Position numbers and translations under genes: made by a program
DNA from: Iris pallida
Taxonomy: Eukaryota > Streptophyta > Magnoliopsida > Asparagales > Iridaceae
Direction: 5' to 3'
Length of the DNA stretch: 64,000 bases
NCBI GenBank assembly: GCA_029216955.1
Contig: JANAVB010016200.1
Coordinates: forward strand, 2,631,839-2,695,838
The notes under the pieces: generated by a model
What the model was told of the DNA's origin: nothing
The model's database searches: none
Seen by the model: the letters and a program-made list of their open reading frames with translations, nothing else
Shown: piece after piece, positions 44,558 to 57,292 of the stretch
How the letters are laid out: each line of letters starts with the position of its first letter
Numbering within the stretch: the stretch's first letter is position 1

Positions 44558-47012
44558 TGTCACGCCCCGCTCCCATACGAGCGATCGTCCTCGCTAAGGC
44601 GTGATCCCGCGTGAGGCTAGATTGCGCTCACGCAAGGCAGGTTTCATAACGGCTGATTACAGGCTAAGCGACGGGGTCGTCACACAGAAGTCCCAAGCAG
44701 AAACATTGAATAATAGCAGCAAAAATTTAAAGCAAAACACAAGTCATTCAAAATGTTCTTTATTGATATTGTAACAAAGATTATAATGTGGCGCTTGGCC
44801 AAGATTACAATTACTCAAGCTCACTCTTCCCACATTACAAGTCACTCTGCTCTCTCTCATCTCTCAATACAATTTGAGTAGGCCAGCGGAAGCTTCGGAT
44901 AGGCGATGTCCAAACATTATGTCCCGTATAAGTCCAGTCTTCAATGCGGCCGCATGCCTCGAAACGCCAAGGAACTCCATGTCTTGACGCATCCAAGCGA
45001 GCTCCGCGTCAACGAGCTTCTACCTGTGCCTGCATATAAATACTGTGTGGGTGTCAGTACTCAACTGTACTAGTGGAGTGAGCTCCTCGCCCACCCATAC
45101 AAAACCAACACGTTCATTTACTTTGTGCAACATAATCCCTTATGATTGTCTTTCTATTCTTGCCTTAGGATTGATTTTAGGACAAACTCTTGGCCTATTT
45201 TGTGTCTCTAGACCATCATCGTGCCCTGCACCAACAACTTATGCCTTGCCTCTAGACCATTCTTGTGTCAATGACGTCAACTTATCAACTCGTGCTTGCC
45301 TATCGGCCCATATTTGGAACGCAGCAACTTGGTCATGCCATAAACTCTATTCGTGCTTCAATATACTTGAGACAGTGCTTCCCTACTTAGTCTTGCCTAT
45401 ACTCGTGCCGTGACAGCGTGGCCGTGCATGAACATATCAAGGTCGTGCCTCGCAACTCAACATTTCTTGATCAAACTCGCCTTACGGTCCTTCTTGACTT
45501 AACTCTTAATGACTCAAATCTGACTTATGCAACTCTGTGCGAACAACTTAATACTCGACGCCACGACTCGTGCCGAAGCACGTATCCTTGCTATAGCCAA
45601 ATCTTAGGCTTCATACTGGTGTTACAACCGTGCATATCTTTTCTTGACTCAGTTTGTGCCGTGTTTACACTTCCTTTGGTTCGACCGACATCGTGCATGC
45701 GGATAGCCGCTCAGCACGCCAACTTTACCTATATGGAAGGTCACTGGCATTGACTAGCCATCGTGGACATAGCTAAGAATAGGATGGGTCGGTTAATGCA
45801 GGTAGCTAGCCCCAATGAAAGCCCACCGAATCCCTGGTTGCCTACCCAGCATCAGCTATACCGTGTTTCCTCCGTGGCCGGATCGGTCTCCTGGCCCAGG
45901 TTGCCGATTCGAAGAAACATTGCTCTTGTCGACAAGTTGTCCATGACCACACACCTATGAGACTTCATCTAGACTCACGTAAATGCATGGCCTAATCTGT
46001 GGAACGACTCAAACCATACTCTTTAGCAAAACGTGCTTGAAACCATATCATGCAAAACGTGTATTGGAACCATGAGACTCCCAAACGAGGGACCGCCTCG
46101 GCGATAAACCATCGCTTGAACTTTCCATTCTTTGAAATCCAGGGAATAGCTATTGCATAGCCTTCCCGCTTAACTTGAACAAAACGTGTTCTTTAGGTGT
46201 CATAGACCGTGTCTAATTTTTTACTGAACCAACCGTGGCTCGTGCCTTAAACCAACTTGCGTTCTATACGACGCTACCGCTCAAGTCATACTATATGATG
46301 AGACTTAGGATCGTGGGACCATGTGGCTATGCCAACCGTAGAAATCGTAGGACAGTGCTAGAATGAATTCGATAGCCTAACATTACTTTTGCCTAACTTT
46401 AATCGTGCAACAACTTGACGAGCAAAGGTTGCGTCAAGCCTTACATCGTGAGAACGTGCCGTGCACGCGTTCGACTTTGAACAACCAAGCTATTTGGGTG
46501 CATAGACTTATGCCACAAGCCGTGCAATGCAACTTAATCCGTGGGACGAGCAAAGGCTATGCTAAGCCTTGGACGATGGGACCGTGCTTGCTTTATCAAG
46601 CATCTATACGTGCGACGCCTATGACTTAGGTTAAGTTCATAGCCTTGTGGCATATAGACTAACGTTCCTTCTCCCAAGCCACGGGACGAAGGACCGAGTG
46701 TAAAGCATGACGTGCAACACTTCTAAGCCAACCGTGGGACCTTTTTCCATGTTCTAACTCAGTTCGACCCAAGTTGAGATTATTTCCTTAGCTATGTGGA
46801 TTCGTCTCTTTTATTATCAAGCCTACTAGTGCATTTGAAAACTTTCGTTTTATGAGTGTGAAGGCCAAGCTGAGGCAAGTTCACCGAAGCCATCCACCTG
46901 AGCGAGGAGTCGCCTCGACCGAGCGGGTCTTCGAGCAGCCGTTGCATGGCTAAGTCCGAACGCCGTTGGCATTTCTATTCCTCCGATTGACTGAGTGGAA
47001 CGGGGCATTACA
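44558..47012 (-). repeat. 3' LTR of the LARD-like element
   Basis: Plus-strand ends are TGTCACGCCCCGCTCCC and CGGGGCATTACA. On the minus strand it starts TGTAATGCCCCG. It contains many CGTGCC/CGTGGGAC motifs. The uninterrupted ATTGCATAGCCTTCCCGC near 46151-46168 is the empty site for the solo LTR found in the other LTR. Confidence 0.92.
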
Positions 47013-49715
47013 TTATACACCACTCAGAAAAAGTTTCGTCCTCGAAACTAACTGAGTACATTTATCGACTTATAATTTGATTCAACATCCAACGATTCTC
47101 GCACACATTCGTCCTATGTTTTTCTTCAACCCGAGCCACGCTCGTGCTTTGGTTATCTTTCAACACGAACAACTATATCTCAACTGGGGACAACTTTTAC
47201 TTATCGCGCACACGGATAACTTAGTTCTAGGACAAACCATTCATTCAATCGACATTCAAGTTCATTTGAATCCAACGATCGCACTACCATCAATCTTTTC
47301 CTTGAGACACAATTTCAAAACCCTTGGTACCGTTCAGTTCCTACAGTCTCACTTGAATTCAACGTATCACTTAGTTGGATCGTGCACATATTCTAGGCGT
47401 CCCCAAAATACATGCATGTCAGCCAAGCCTCGTGATAGAGAATCCGTCATCACCACTCGAGTTGGATCGTGCACATATTCAAGCGTCCCTGAAATATATG
47501 CATTTCAGCCAAGACTCGCGAGTGGTGTCCTCATAATTTGAATCATTCTATCCACCAATACCGATATTCAATCATATCAATCCTCAAGATCAATCGTACG
47601 ATACTAACTCTCGAAACATGGACGTCTTGCCTAACCGTAAGGCCATCTCTCTCTAGTCTAAAGTCAATTGCCAGTACTGGAATCATAGTTTCCAAACAAT
47701 AATATCAACACTGACCCCAATCCTAAGGTTAAACCAAAGTTGATAGTGCGAGATTTTCTACTCAAGCTCGTATCACTCCGATTTCTAAATTTCGAGCATA
47801 GATTTCTCCTATTCGCACTTACAACACTTAGTCCAAGGGGTCCGAGTCATTCAGCAAAGCCATCCTATGGTAAGTCCTGTTCAACCAATTTTTCGACATA
47901 TCAATATCGCTCGTCCAACAACCAATCCGTGTAGTCTATCTCTTCACACATGACCAATACCATCCACCTATCCATCGTATCCCAGCCAAGTACACCACAA
48001 GACAATTTATCTCTAAACCACAATTTTTCATTCCATACTCTCCAAGTTGTTTACTACAATTTACGTATTCGATCACGAGGTCATCTAGCATAACAATATG
48101 TCACGTCTCAATCTCACGCAAGTACGATCATTCGTGCTTGGACATGAAATCACCATGCATTCTCGCAGGATAATCGTTCTCATCGGGGCGTAGCTCTTGC
48201 TTTGAGTCTAGACTGATTTATTCTCGATACGCAGATTAGATCTACTCAATCCTCAAAATTTCTTAATCATTAATCACCAATCCGAACAATTCTCGAATTT
48301 ACCTTCGCATCAAACCACAAGTCGAAGCAATAAAAAATGCCACGTCTTGATTTTTTGAGTTCGATCATTTTTGCGACATGAATCACCATGTCAGCGCTCA
48401 CACAGAACGATCACCCCAAATCTGACGTGATGCATGTGCAAGGCTGGTGTTGCGCTCGCGCAAGACAAGAACGTCGACATTGTGGCTATCGTCGAAGCAA
48501 TCAAGATACTTTCCTTTCATCCAAACATTCCTTTTAATCAAAATTCCTAAGCATAGCATCCCTCGAAACAATAATATTTTACATGATCGTCATTTCCTGA
48601 CTCAGAGTACCCCTGAGTTATCGCATATCGATCTTTGATACGCATGAATACCATCGATGATATACGTAACCTGACGATCTTCATTTGTAACGAATTCTGA
48701 ATCGTGCGACTAATGCTATTGTTCGAACTGGATAATCTCCTCAACATTCAAGATCAAATTCAATCATTATCCCCGAACTATTCCCATGATCAATTCATTC
48801 AAATCCATAATCATATATGTTCATCCATCTATATCTTAAGTCATCGAGCAACATCTTTCCTCAATTCACGTTGTCTTATTCTAACACAAGTCATGGAGTA
48901 ACATCTATCCCAATCTTTAGAGTCATTTTGTAACTTCAAAATCAAACTTTTCCTGCACGCTATCTTCCCATCGTGCTAACTTCTGTACACGATTTATATC
49001 TATTTCCTTGATCAAGTCATCCATTCGTTACACCCTAACTCTTCTTCGATTCAATCTATCTCCTCAACCATTTCCGCATTTCGTACTTGAGCAATTCCAA
49101 TCTCGTGCGCATTGTTTCTAGTTTGTCCGAATCAACTTACCAAACTCCAAAACTACATTTCAATCGATGATACTCAACTAAGGCTTTGCGTACTCGTCGA
49201 TAGACTTATTGGTACCCCGCATCCTCAATCGACCAACATCTCCGAGGCTATCCTATACACCACTCAGGGATGAAGTCATTCGACAATTTCTCACTTATCA
49301 TTTGACTCACAATCGATCACTTCGAATCTTCGTTCGAATCATTCCTCAATTTCAAGCACGCTCTCCTATATCACATCGACGATAACATCGTCGGATGGCA
49401 TCCCTATCGCAACTACCCAACACTTTTATGAATCGAGTCTAACTCATTCTTGTCCGACGCAATTTTGGTGTATATGTCCAGCCCGACTTAGCCAACCGTG
49501 CTTTACACGAACCATCTTTTAGTTTTGTCAAAAACTATTTTCATACGATTTGCAAAATATATAGACTTATTGTATGGACATCCTGTGGGACATTTGAGAG
49601 AGCGCACCAACGATATCGAATTACGGAGACAATATCAGAGTTTGCGGAACAAAATCGAGAGTTAAATAATTCAATCGAAAGTCCAAGGACGTAAAGCCGT
49701 GCTCTAATACCATTA
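47013..49715 (-). other. Internal domain of the LARD-like element
   Basis: 2703 bp. On the minus strand it begins with a primer site one mismatch from initiator tRNA-Met (49701-49712) and ends with TTTCGAGGACGAAACTTTTT (about 47027-47046) and GAGTGGTGTATAA before the LTR. ORFs are short on both strands (the longest is 154 codons, plus strand, antisense to the element). I recognise no protein motif. Confidence 0.85.
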
Positions 49716-52625
49716 TGTCATGCCACGCTCCCATACGAGTGATCGTACTCGCTAAGGCGTGATGCCGCGTGAGGCTAGATTGCGCTCACGCAAGGCAGGT
49801 TTCATAACGGCTGATTACAAGCTAAGCGACGGGGTCGTCACACAGAAGTTCCAAGCAGAAATATTGAATAATAACAGCAAAAATTTAAAGCAAAACACAA
49901 GTCATTCAAAATGCTCTTTATTGATATTGAAACAAAGATTACAATGTGGCGCGAGGCCAAGATTACAATTACTCAAGCTCACTCTTCTCACATTACAAGT
50001 CATTCTGCTCTCTCTTATCTCTCAATACAATTTGAGTAGACCAGCGGAAGCTTCGGATAGGCGATGTCCAAACATTATGTCCCGTATAAGTCCAGTCTTC
50101 AGTGCGGCCGCACGCCTCGAAACGCCAAGGAACTCCATGCCTCGACGCATCCAAGCGAGCTCCGCGCCAACGAGCTTCTACCTGTGCCTGCATATAAACA
50201 CTGTGTGGGTGTCAATACTCAACTGTACTGGTAGAATGAGCTCCTCGCCCACCCATACAAAACCAACACGTTCATTTACTTTGTGCAACATGATCCCATA
50301 TGATCGTCTTTCTATTCTTGCCTTAGGATTGATTTTAGGACAAACTCTTGGCCTATTTTGTGTCTCTAGACCATCATCGTGCCTGCACCAACAACTTACT
50401 TATACCTTGCCTCTAGACCATTCTTGTGTCAATGACGTCAACTTATCGACTCGTGCTTGCCTATTGGCCCATATTTTGAACGCAGCAACTTGGTCATGCC
50501 ATAAACTCTATTCATGCTTCAATATACTTGAGATAGTGCTTCCCTACTTAGTCTTGCCTATACTTGTGCTGTGACAGCGTGGCCATGCATGAACATATCA
50601 AGGTCGTGCCTCGCAACTCAACATTTTTTGATCAAACTCGCCTTACGGCCCTTCTTGACTTAACTCTTAATGACTCAAATCTGACTTATGCAACTCTGTG
50701 CGAACAACTTAATACTCGACGCTACGACTCGTGCCGAAGCACGTATCCTTGCTATAGCCAAATCTTAGGCTTCATACTGGTGTTACAATCGTGCATATCT
50801 TTTCTTGACTCAGTTTGTGCCGTGCTTACACTTCCTTTGGTTCGACCGACATCGTGCATGCGGATAGCCGCTCAGCACGCCAACTTACCTATATGAAAGG
50901 TCACTGGCATTGACTAGCCATCGTGGACATAGTTAGGAATATGATGGATCGGTCAATGCAGGTAGCTAGCCCCAATGACAGCCTACCGAATCCCTGGTTG
51001 CCTACCCTGCATCAGCTATACCGTGTTTCCTCCATGGCCGGATCGGTCTCCTGTGCCCAGGTTGCCGATCCGAAGAAACATCGTCCTTGTCGACAAGTTG
51101 TCCATGACCACGCACCTATGAGACTTCATCTAGACTCACGTAAATGCATGGCCTAATCTGTGGAATGACTCAAACATACTCTTTAGCAAAACGTGCTTGA
51201 AACCATATCATGCAAAACGTGCATTGGAACCATGAGACTCCCAAATGAGGGACCGTCTCGGCGACAAACCATCACTTGAACTTTCTATTCTTTGAAATCT
51301 AGAGAACTGCTATTGCATAGTGTCACGCCCCAGAACCAGAATACTGGAAAGCGGGAGAATGACTCAGCCAGCTACGTATTACGGGTAGATGAATACCGTA
51401 TAATACGATCAATGCTGTCTAACCAGACGAGGGGGTGCATACTACATAAAGGTCTTACTATGGTCATTTCACATCTACTGTCTCAATCATTCAAGCAAGA
51501 AGCATAAATAGAGAACATGTAAGATAAAGCAGTAAGGCGTCCCAAACGCTTAGTCAAAATGTCCTTGAGGTCTGGCTTTACGAAATATAGCCAGATGATA
51601 TAGCAAGTATACACAATTGTTATCAGCTGCAGTCTGACTTAATTACAATTATGTAAAAGTAAGTACAAGACAATCCGACTAACATGTCGGTGCCAAACGG
51701 CTAAGTATAAAGGTAAATAACAAAACGAGCGGTGAAGTAAGGAACCCACTCGAGTCCTCCTGCGATCATTCCCCTAGTATTGACCATCTTGGAGGTAGAA
51801 GTACGCTGGATCCTCGGGAACCGGCTCTAAATCTGGCCATGCAAAACCAGAGAGGTTAGACCTCTAATAGCAAGTACCACAAGGAAGGACGATATGAAGG
51901 ACTAAACCAGTAAGTAAAAGAATATAATGATAATAGATCTCTGCTTTCCACTAGGATTCACATCACATCACGACACTTCGAACCAACCTCCCAACCAAAC
52001 AAGGACAGAAGTTGGCCCGTCATGTCCTGACATTCTGATCATCCCAGTTAGGTAACAGAGTAGTGCAGTACACAAACAAATTATCTTGAACGGCCAATCA
52101 ACTACCACGGCTTACTAATGTGAGTTCCAAGTTATCCTGGAATTATGCAATTAGGGATTCCTCAGTTCTTACTATGTGGGAGCAAGGCTAGTCTATCCAG
52201 TTAACCATGTGCGCCATGCATGAATTAGACGAGTCCTAGCAGGACGCCCGTCAATATACAATATACAATAATAATAAAAGCAGATACTGCTCCCTGCCCG
52301 TGTGGCAGGTTTACAGTATCTGTGGGAACCAGCCGGCCCGTCGGGTACTAATCGTCCCAAGGGGGCTGCCATGTAAGAACTCGGGAATCCATTCTCTCCA
52401 TGCCATCATTATTTTATTTAACTTAATAGTCCCTACGTTGAGTGAAATCCCATGCCGTGGATCATGGTCATTCAAATGAGTACTTTCGTACGGGGTACGA
52501 TATGCACAACTCTACAACGATACCAGTGCGGTTAGGTTGCAGGTCTTACATAGCATAATGCAACAATCAAATCTAACCACGGTAATCATGCCTTGACCAT
52601 AAAGTACACATGCTTCTTTTGTAGA

Positions 52626-52651
52626 AAATAAATAAATAAATAAATAAATAA
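52626..52651. repeat. (AAAT)n microsatellite
   Basis: About six AAAT/ATAA units in the gypsy solo LTR. No counterpart is obvious in the other two copies of this LTR. Confidence 0.85.
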
Positions 52652-53104
52652 GTAGATTGAAGCCTGCATGTGCATGTATGTCAATATTTCGGGATCAGCC
52701 AGTCGATTGCAATAGTTCATAACATGGACGTGTCTCATTCATTTATTTCAATAAGACGACTAGCCAGTCTCTTAGTTCCAACTAGGAACGCATGATCAAA
52801 TTAGTCAAGATAACCATCGTCATTAATGGTGACAAGGCATGAAAGTCATTAGCATTAAATAGGGTTGAGTCTATAACTCTCAAGGTCAAGTTCCAGTCTC
52901 ACTAGATATCCATATACCAATCAGACACTTGGCACTAATACACAACCATAGGTATTAAAATATTAACATGCTAAGATTTTCAGGTTCATGCAAAAAGGCG
53001 TAAGGATATAATAGGGAATTATCATGCCAACATTAAATGAATAAAATATAGAACAAATAAAACTTCCAAGTCAGGAAGTCATGCTAACAAGTCTAAGCTA
53101 AGTC

Positions 53105-53640
53105 CAAAAGTCACGCAAGAATCGTATGCGTGAAAAGTATGCCAAGTCTGGCATGAAGGAGCGAGCATAAAAAGTAGTACACTCTGGTAAGCGTGAGCGT
53201 GAACAGTGAGGTGTGACAAGTGATGCGTGACAAGTGATACGTGCTGGCAACGTGAGCGTATGAGCGTGACAAATAATTCACGCACGCACGCGCAGCGTGA
53301 GGGTGAAAAGTCACGCACGCCAAAAGTCACGCACAATGTGATCGTGAAAAGTCACGCACGCAAGCTCGGGGACATGAGCGTGAAAAGTCTCGCACGCAGT
53401 ACAAAGACAGGAGCGTGACTCAAATACACGCAGACAACGCGAGCGTGACTGAAAATACACGCACTCAAATGTGAGCGTGACTAAAAATACACGCACGCAC
53501 AGAGTGGACGTAACTCAAAAGTCACGCAGACACGCACAGACATGAGCGTGACTAAAATACACGCACGCTCATGAGAACGTTAGCGTGACTGAAATACACG
53601 CAAACACGTATAGACGTGTGCGTGACTGGGCTGATGTTTA
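53105..53640 (-). repeat. Minisatellite inside the gypsy LTR, third copy
   Basis: Repeats of roughly 20-30 bp are built on GAGCGTGACTAAAATACACGCACGC, each unit pairing GCGTGA with TCACGC or ACACGC (full unit about 53424-53450; the motif is quoted in parts: GAGCGTGACT, AAAATACACGCACGC). It occupies the same place as the unrelated minisatellites in the other two LTRs of the family. Confidence 0.85.
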
Positions 53641-55141
53641 AGCGAGCACGTAAGAACGTATGCGTGAAACATCTCCCAAACTCCAAGTCCCATGGAGCCT
53701 TGTTTCAGTGCCAGAAATACACGCTAAGTTGGTGGACCAAGAACCCATGAACAGCCGAAATACTATAACTTAGATCTAGAGAAAACCAGCCGTAGAAATC
53801 AAAAATGCTAAGAACTAATCTCTCTTGGAATCATGAGAGGAAGAGAAATGAACCATAAAAATGGATGATTGAGAAGCAAGTTTGCACTTGCCTTCTCCTG
53901 CTGCTGGTAGGTGGTGGGGAGTAATGAGAGGAAGAAGAAGAAGTAATGGTGAGAATGAAGTAATGAGGAGAGAGAAAGAGATGGAAGCTTTAAATAGGAA
54001 GGTTGGTGGTAGGTGGGGTGTTGGGCCGGGTTTAAGGGGATCCAGCAAACCGAAACCCAATAACACTAAAGCAGCAAATAAAATGCAGGTAATAAAATTG
54101 CAGAAATATAATTTGCAGGAAATTAATTAACATGAAAATTTAAAGAGCAGATAATTAATTAACATGAAACTAAAGGAATTTAAATACAGAATAATATATG
54201 ATAAATACTAACTAAATACACATGAGTTGTACATATATAAAAATACGCATTCCGGGAACGGGGAGTGACACATAGCCTTCCCGCTTAACTTGAACAAAAC
54301 GTGTTCTTTAGGTGCCATAGACCGTGGCTAACTTTTTGCTGAACCAACCGTGGCTCGTGCCTTAAACCAACTTGTGTTCTATACGACGCTACCGCTCAAG
54401 TCATACTCCATATGATGAGGCTTAAGATCGTGGGACCATGTGGCTATGACAACCGAAGAGATCGTAGGACAGTGCTAGAATGACTTCGATAGCCTAACAT
54501 TACTTTTGCCTACCTTTAATCGTGCAACAACTTGACGAGCAAATGTTGCGTCAAGCCTTACATCGTGGGAACGTGCCGTGCACGCGTTCGACTTTGAACA
54601 ACCAAGCTATTTGGGTGCCTAGACTTATGCCACAAGCCGTGCAATGCAACTTAATCCGTGGGACGAGCAAAGGCTATGCCAAGCCTTGGACGATGGGACC
54701 GTACTTGCTTTATCAAGCATCTATACGTGCGACGCCTATGACTTAGGTTAAGTTCATAGCCTTGTGGCACATAGACCAACTTTCCTTCTCCCAAGCCACG
54801 AGACGAAGGACTAAGTGTCATTTTGAAAGCATGATGTGCAACACTTCTAAGCCAACCGTGGGACCTTTTTTCATGTTCTAACTCAGTTCGACCCAAGTTG
54901 GGATTATTCCTTTAGCTATGTGGATTCGTCTCTTTTATTATCAAGCCTACTAGTGCATTTGAAAGCTTTCGTTTTATTAGTGTGAAGGCCAAGCTGAGGC
55001 AAGTTCACCGAATCCACCCACCTGAGCGAGGAGTCGTCTCGACCGAGCGGGTCTTCGAGCAGCCGTTGCATGGCTAAGTCCAAACGCCGTTGGCATTTCG
55101 ATTCCTCCGATTGACTGAGCGAAACGGGGCATCACACGAAC

Positions 55142-56352
55142 ATCACTTTGTGGATCTCTCTGGCTGCTACTAGCTCTCCTCTCGTACTAATATTTTTTCT
55201 GTCTCATATGTCTCTGAAGAGAAGAGAAGAGAATATATATAGGGGAGGCACAAGCCAAACCCTAATTAGCCGCCACCCACATAATTCAGAGACAATTCCC
55301 ACGTATAATGGACGGTTACTAACCATTATCTCCAAATCCCAGAGGATATGCATGGCACCCACGCGGGAACGAGCGCAATGACGCCCTAAAGCATCATTTC
55401 GCATCCGATGCATACGTGCGATATGCGCCATCAAAGCGCCGCTTTGCGTCGGAGCCCGAGTCGCTAAGTCCCTTCGGGACTTAGCTCCCAAGGGAAACCC
55501 CAAAGAAATGAGTGACAAAAAATATGAATGTTTCTTGGGTGTCTTGATCCTTAACCTCTAGGAAAAACACTCCATCTCAACAACTTAGGCTACGACTCCC
55601 CATGTGCACAAGTCAATAAAAGAAGAATTTTATATTGAAATACGCACTTGGGTTTGCCGCATGGACGTGGGACTATTTTCTAGAATTCAAGACCAGAAAC
55701 CCAACAGATGTATCCACATTATCCATACTTTAGAGCTTCTTAGAGCCATTCCGGATTTAGAGATGGGAAGATATTTTCAACAAAATAGCTTCAATTCACT
55801 GAATTTCTACTAAGACAATGGAGCTATCAATCTTAATCTTGACACCAAATATTGGCAGGCTATCTTTTAATTTTAACATTTTTTGTCATGCTAAAGAAGT
55901 TTCCTTCTTTTCTTTTGGAATATTGATATGGAAAATCCTGAGTGGACATAGACCATGCTCTCAAAAGAAAAGAAGTTTAAAAGCAAGACAAATGCAACCA
56001 CCTTTTTTTATTAGCCTGGATTTAAAGCCTTATCTTAGGGCCTTACAATTTGAATGCAATCTATGCTATGCCTATCTATGTAGTTAGCCTTGTGTGCAAC
56101 TATGATAAATTTGCCTCTTCCACGTTCTATTTTGTTGATAATGATACTGTATACTGTAAAGGGATTCAGCACAATAAGTTCTTTTCTAGCTGGCTAGATA
56201 ATTATAAAGGGATTCAGTGCAAGAGATTTAGTCACCTTTTTTCTTTAGGATGGAAATGTCTCACCATCTACAAACTGCTACTCTCTTTCTTCACTACTGT
56301 CTAGAAAAAAGCTAATTCTGATTGAAAAGCTAATATTGTTTTACTTCTTTAG
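55142..56352. other. Unit A sequence after the LARD-like element
   Basis: It holds the second half of the copia solo LTR (to 55706) and then about 650 bp of AT-rich DNA that matches unit B 60077-60716. No exon is supported. Confidence 0.5.
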
Positions 56353-56413
56353 CAAAATCAGCAACAACTTGCAAGCCAGGCTGAGAAAATCTGGACAATT
56401 GCATTTCCAGAAG
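56353..56413 (+). CDS. Candidate internal exon, unit A
   Basis: 61 bp, flanked by a pyrimidine-rich tract with CTTTAG on the left and GTGGTTCG on the right. It would code QNQQQLASQAEKIWTIAFPE. The same exon with the same splice-like borders is at 60717-60777 in unit B, with one silent and one conservative difference. No family recognised. Confidence 0.35.
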
Positions 56414-56879
56414 GTGGTTCGACAGTTAACTAGCAAGTTGAAATGCCGATATACCAGTTTCTATTACCCCTCTTGTGCTGCCAAATTCACTGTAGAAGAG
56501 AGAAGCTGCGTTAAGGGACATGGAAGGAGAGATCCAAGGATACTACAGCTTCCTACTGGGGCCTTTTGGATGCAGGGACAAAAGCACTTGCATTTTCCTC
56601 TTTTTTCCTGATTGCTCTTTTAAGCATCTTTTTCAGTTATTTCATTATTCATCTTAGAGGTTTTCTTTAGAGGTTTTCTGAGTATGTAGATGTATGTGCC
56701 TCTTGTACTTGAAGTATGTTGATGAATGCTGGACTACTGTTTTTAGGCAATATTTTCGAGCTGCTGATACCGATTGCTACTGATATAAACCAAAAGTGTG
56801 TTTCGACAAACTATGCGTGTATCTTGATTCATTTTGCAATCCCCAATTTTAGTGCAAGATCTTTCAACAAATTATCGTG
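56414..56879. other. End of unit A, no gene supported
   Basis: An open stretch (about 56460-56611) resembles one in unit B but the two differ by frameshifting indels, so it is probably not coding now. The unit ends where TTTTTCAATAGGCTG of unit B starts. Confidence 0.4.
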
Positions 56880-56988
56880 TTTTTCAATAGGCTGTTTGTC
56901 ATGTGAGGTAAGTTTGGTGAGTTGATTCACTGGGTTAGGCTACCTATAATTCGAGTAGGAAAGGTCACTAGGAATCAAACATAAGGCC

Positions 56989-57231
56989 TTATCCTGAGGT
57001 TCCCTTAGGCTGGTTTACATAAGTGATCATGTCTGATTGACCAGATAAGAGACTGGATAAGGTTAGTGCAAATGAATTCAAATCATCATCATCATCCAAG
57101 TCTTCTTCTATCAGAATGAAATCAGTTATGGAGCATAAAAAATCTCCATAAAAGATTTGACGAAGTTTTATGACCGGCTGTCGTCCTGAATTCAATCCTG
57201 TATGTTGGTGCAAAATTTCTAGCCAAGGTAG
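56989..57231 (-). CDS. Candidate terminal exon, unit B
   Basis: Same frame as 41994-42236, open, with an acceptor-like CCCATAG upstream on the minus strand. Differences from unit A are mostly single amino acids (for example GDDLDD to EEDLDD). If spliced from a GT just before the stop of the exon at 58120-58275 the frame would continue, but that donor (TCT|GTCTAA) is weak. Confidence 0.4.
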   Translation of the reverse strand, partial: LPWLEILHQHTGLNSGRQPVIKLRQIFYGDFLCSITDFILIEEDLDDDDDLNSFALTLSSLLSGQSDMITYVNQPKGTSG

Positions 57232-57292
57232 CTATGGGCATAAGAGGATCATGTCATGGGTGGGATTTCCTTGAAGTGTGGAACCTAGTTTG

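Larger units (their letters stand above)
51321..54270 (-). mobile_element. Gypsy solo LTR (family alpha), minus strand, perfect TSD
   Basis: 2950 bp. On the minus strand it starts TGTCACTCCCCGTTCCCGG and ends GGGGCGTGACA, the same ends as 23030-27140 and 9432-11905. CATAG is duplicated at 51316-51320 and 54271-54275. The empty site is in the sister LTR near 46156. It is the youngest layer of the nest here. Confidence 0.94.
44558..55136 (-). mobile_element. LARD-like non-coding LTR retrotransposon with perfect TSD
   Basis: Two LTRs of about 2.46 kb (44558-47012 and 49716-55136, the latter with a nested solo LTR) flank a 2.7 kb internal region. CGAAC is duplicated at 44553-44557 and 55137-55141. 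On the minus strand it has a primer site (TGGTATTAGAGC, plus coordinates 49701-49712) after the 5' LTR and a gypsy-type polypurine end before the 3' LTR. No gag or pol motif was found in any frame. About 7.6 kb without the nested LTR. Unit B carries the empty site near 59512. Confidence 0.92.
49716..55136 (-). repeat. 5' LTR of the LARD-like element, interrupted
   Basis: Plus-strand start TGTCATGCCACGCTCCC, end CGGGGCATCACA. It aligns base by base with 44558-47012 except for the 2955 bp gypsy solo LTR and its duplication. Without it the length is 2466 bp. A plus-strand frame of 271 codons (49759-50574) is antisense to the element and broken in the sister LTR. Confidence 0.92.
44173..55706 (-). 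mobile_element. Copia solo LTR, unit A copy, split by the LARD-like element
   Basis: The LTR consists of 44173-44557 and 55142-55706 (950 bp). It corresponds to 59125-60071 in unit B. The minus-strand start is TGTTGGGTTTCTGG, and a minus-strand TATA (CTATATATATTCTC) lies near 55229-55242. The conserved stem-loop is at 44413-44451. The flank GATGT is present after 55706 but the left copy has lost a few bases. Confidence 0.88.
41885..56879. repeat. Tandem segmental duplication, unit A (with large insertions)
   Basis: It starts near TTCAATAGGCTGTTTGTCATG (41889) and runs to 56879, where the same sequence restarts as unit B. Without its hAT MITE and LARD-like element, unit A is about 3.7 kb; unit B without its TRIM is nearly the same length. 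The two can be followed side by side almost base for base. Both contain the copia solo LTR, so the duplication is younger than that insertion. Confidence 0.88.

Noticed and set aside
47077..47541. 154-codon ORF in the LARD-like internal domain as an accessory gene
   Set aside because: Antisense to the element, no motif, and no second copy in the window to test conservation.
49759..50574. 271-codon plus-strand ORF in the LTR of the LARD-like element
   Set aside because: It runs antisense to the element, has no recognisable motif, and is broken into pieces in the sister LTR (45045-45753).
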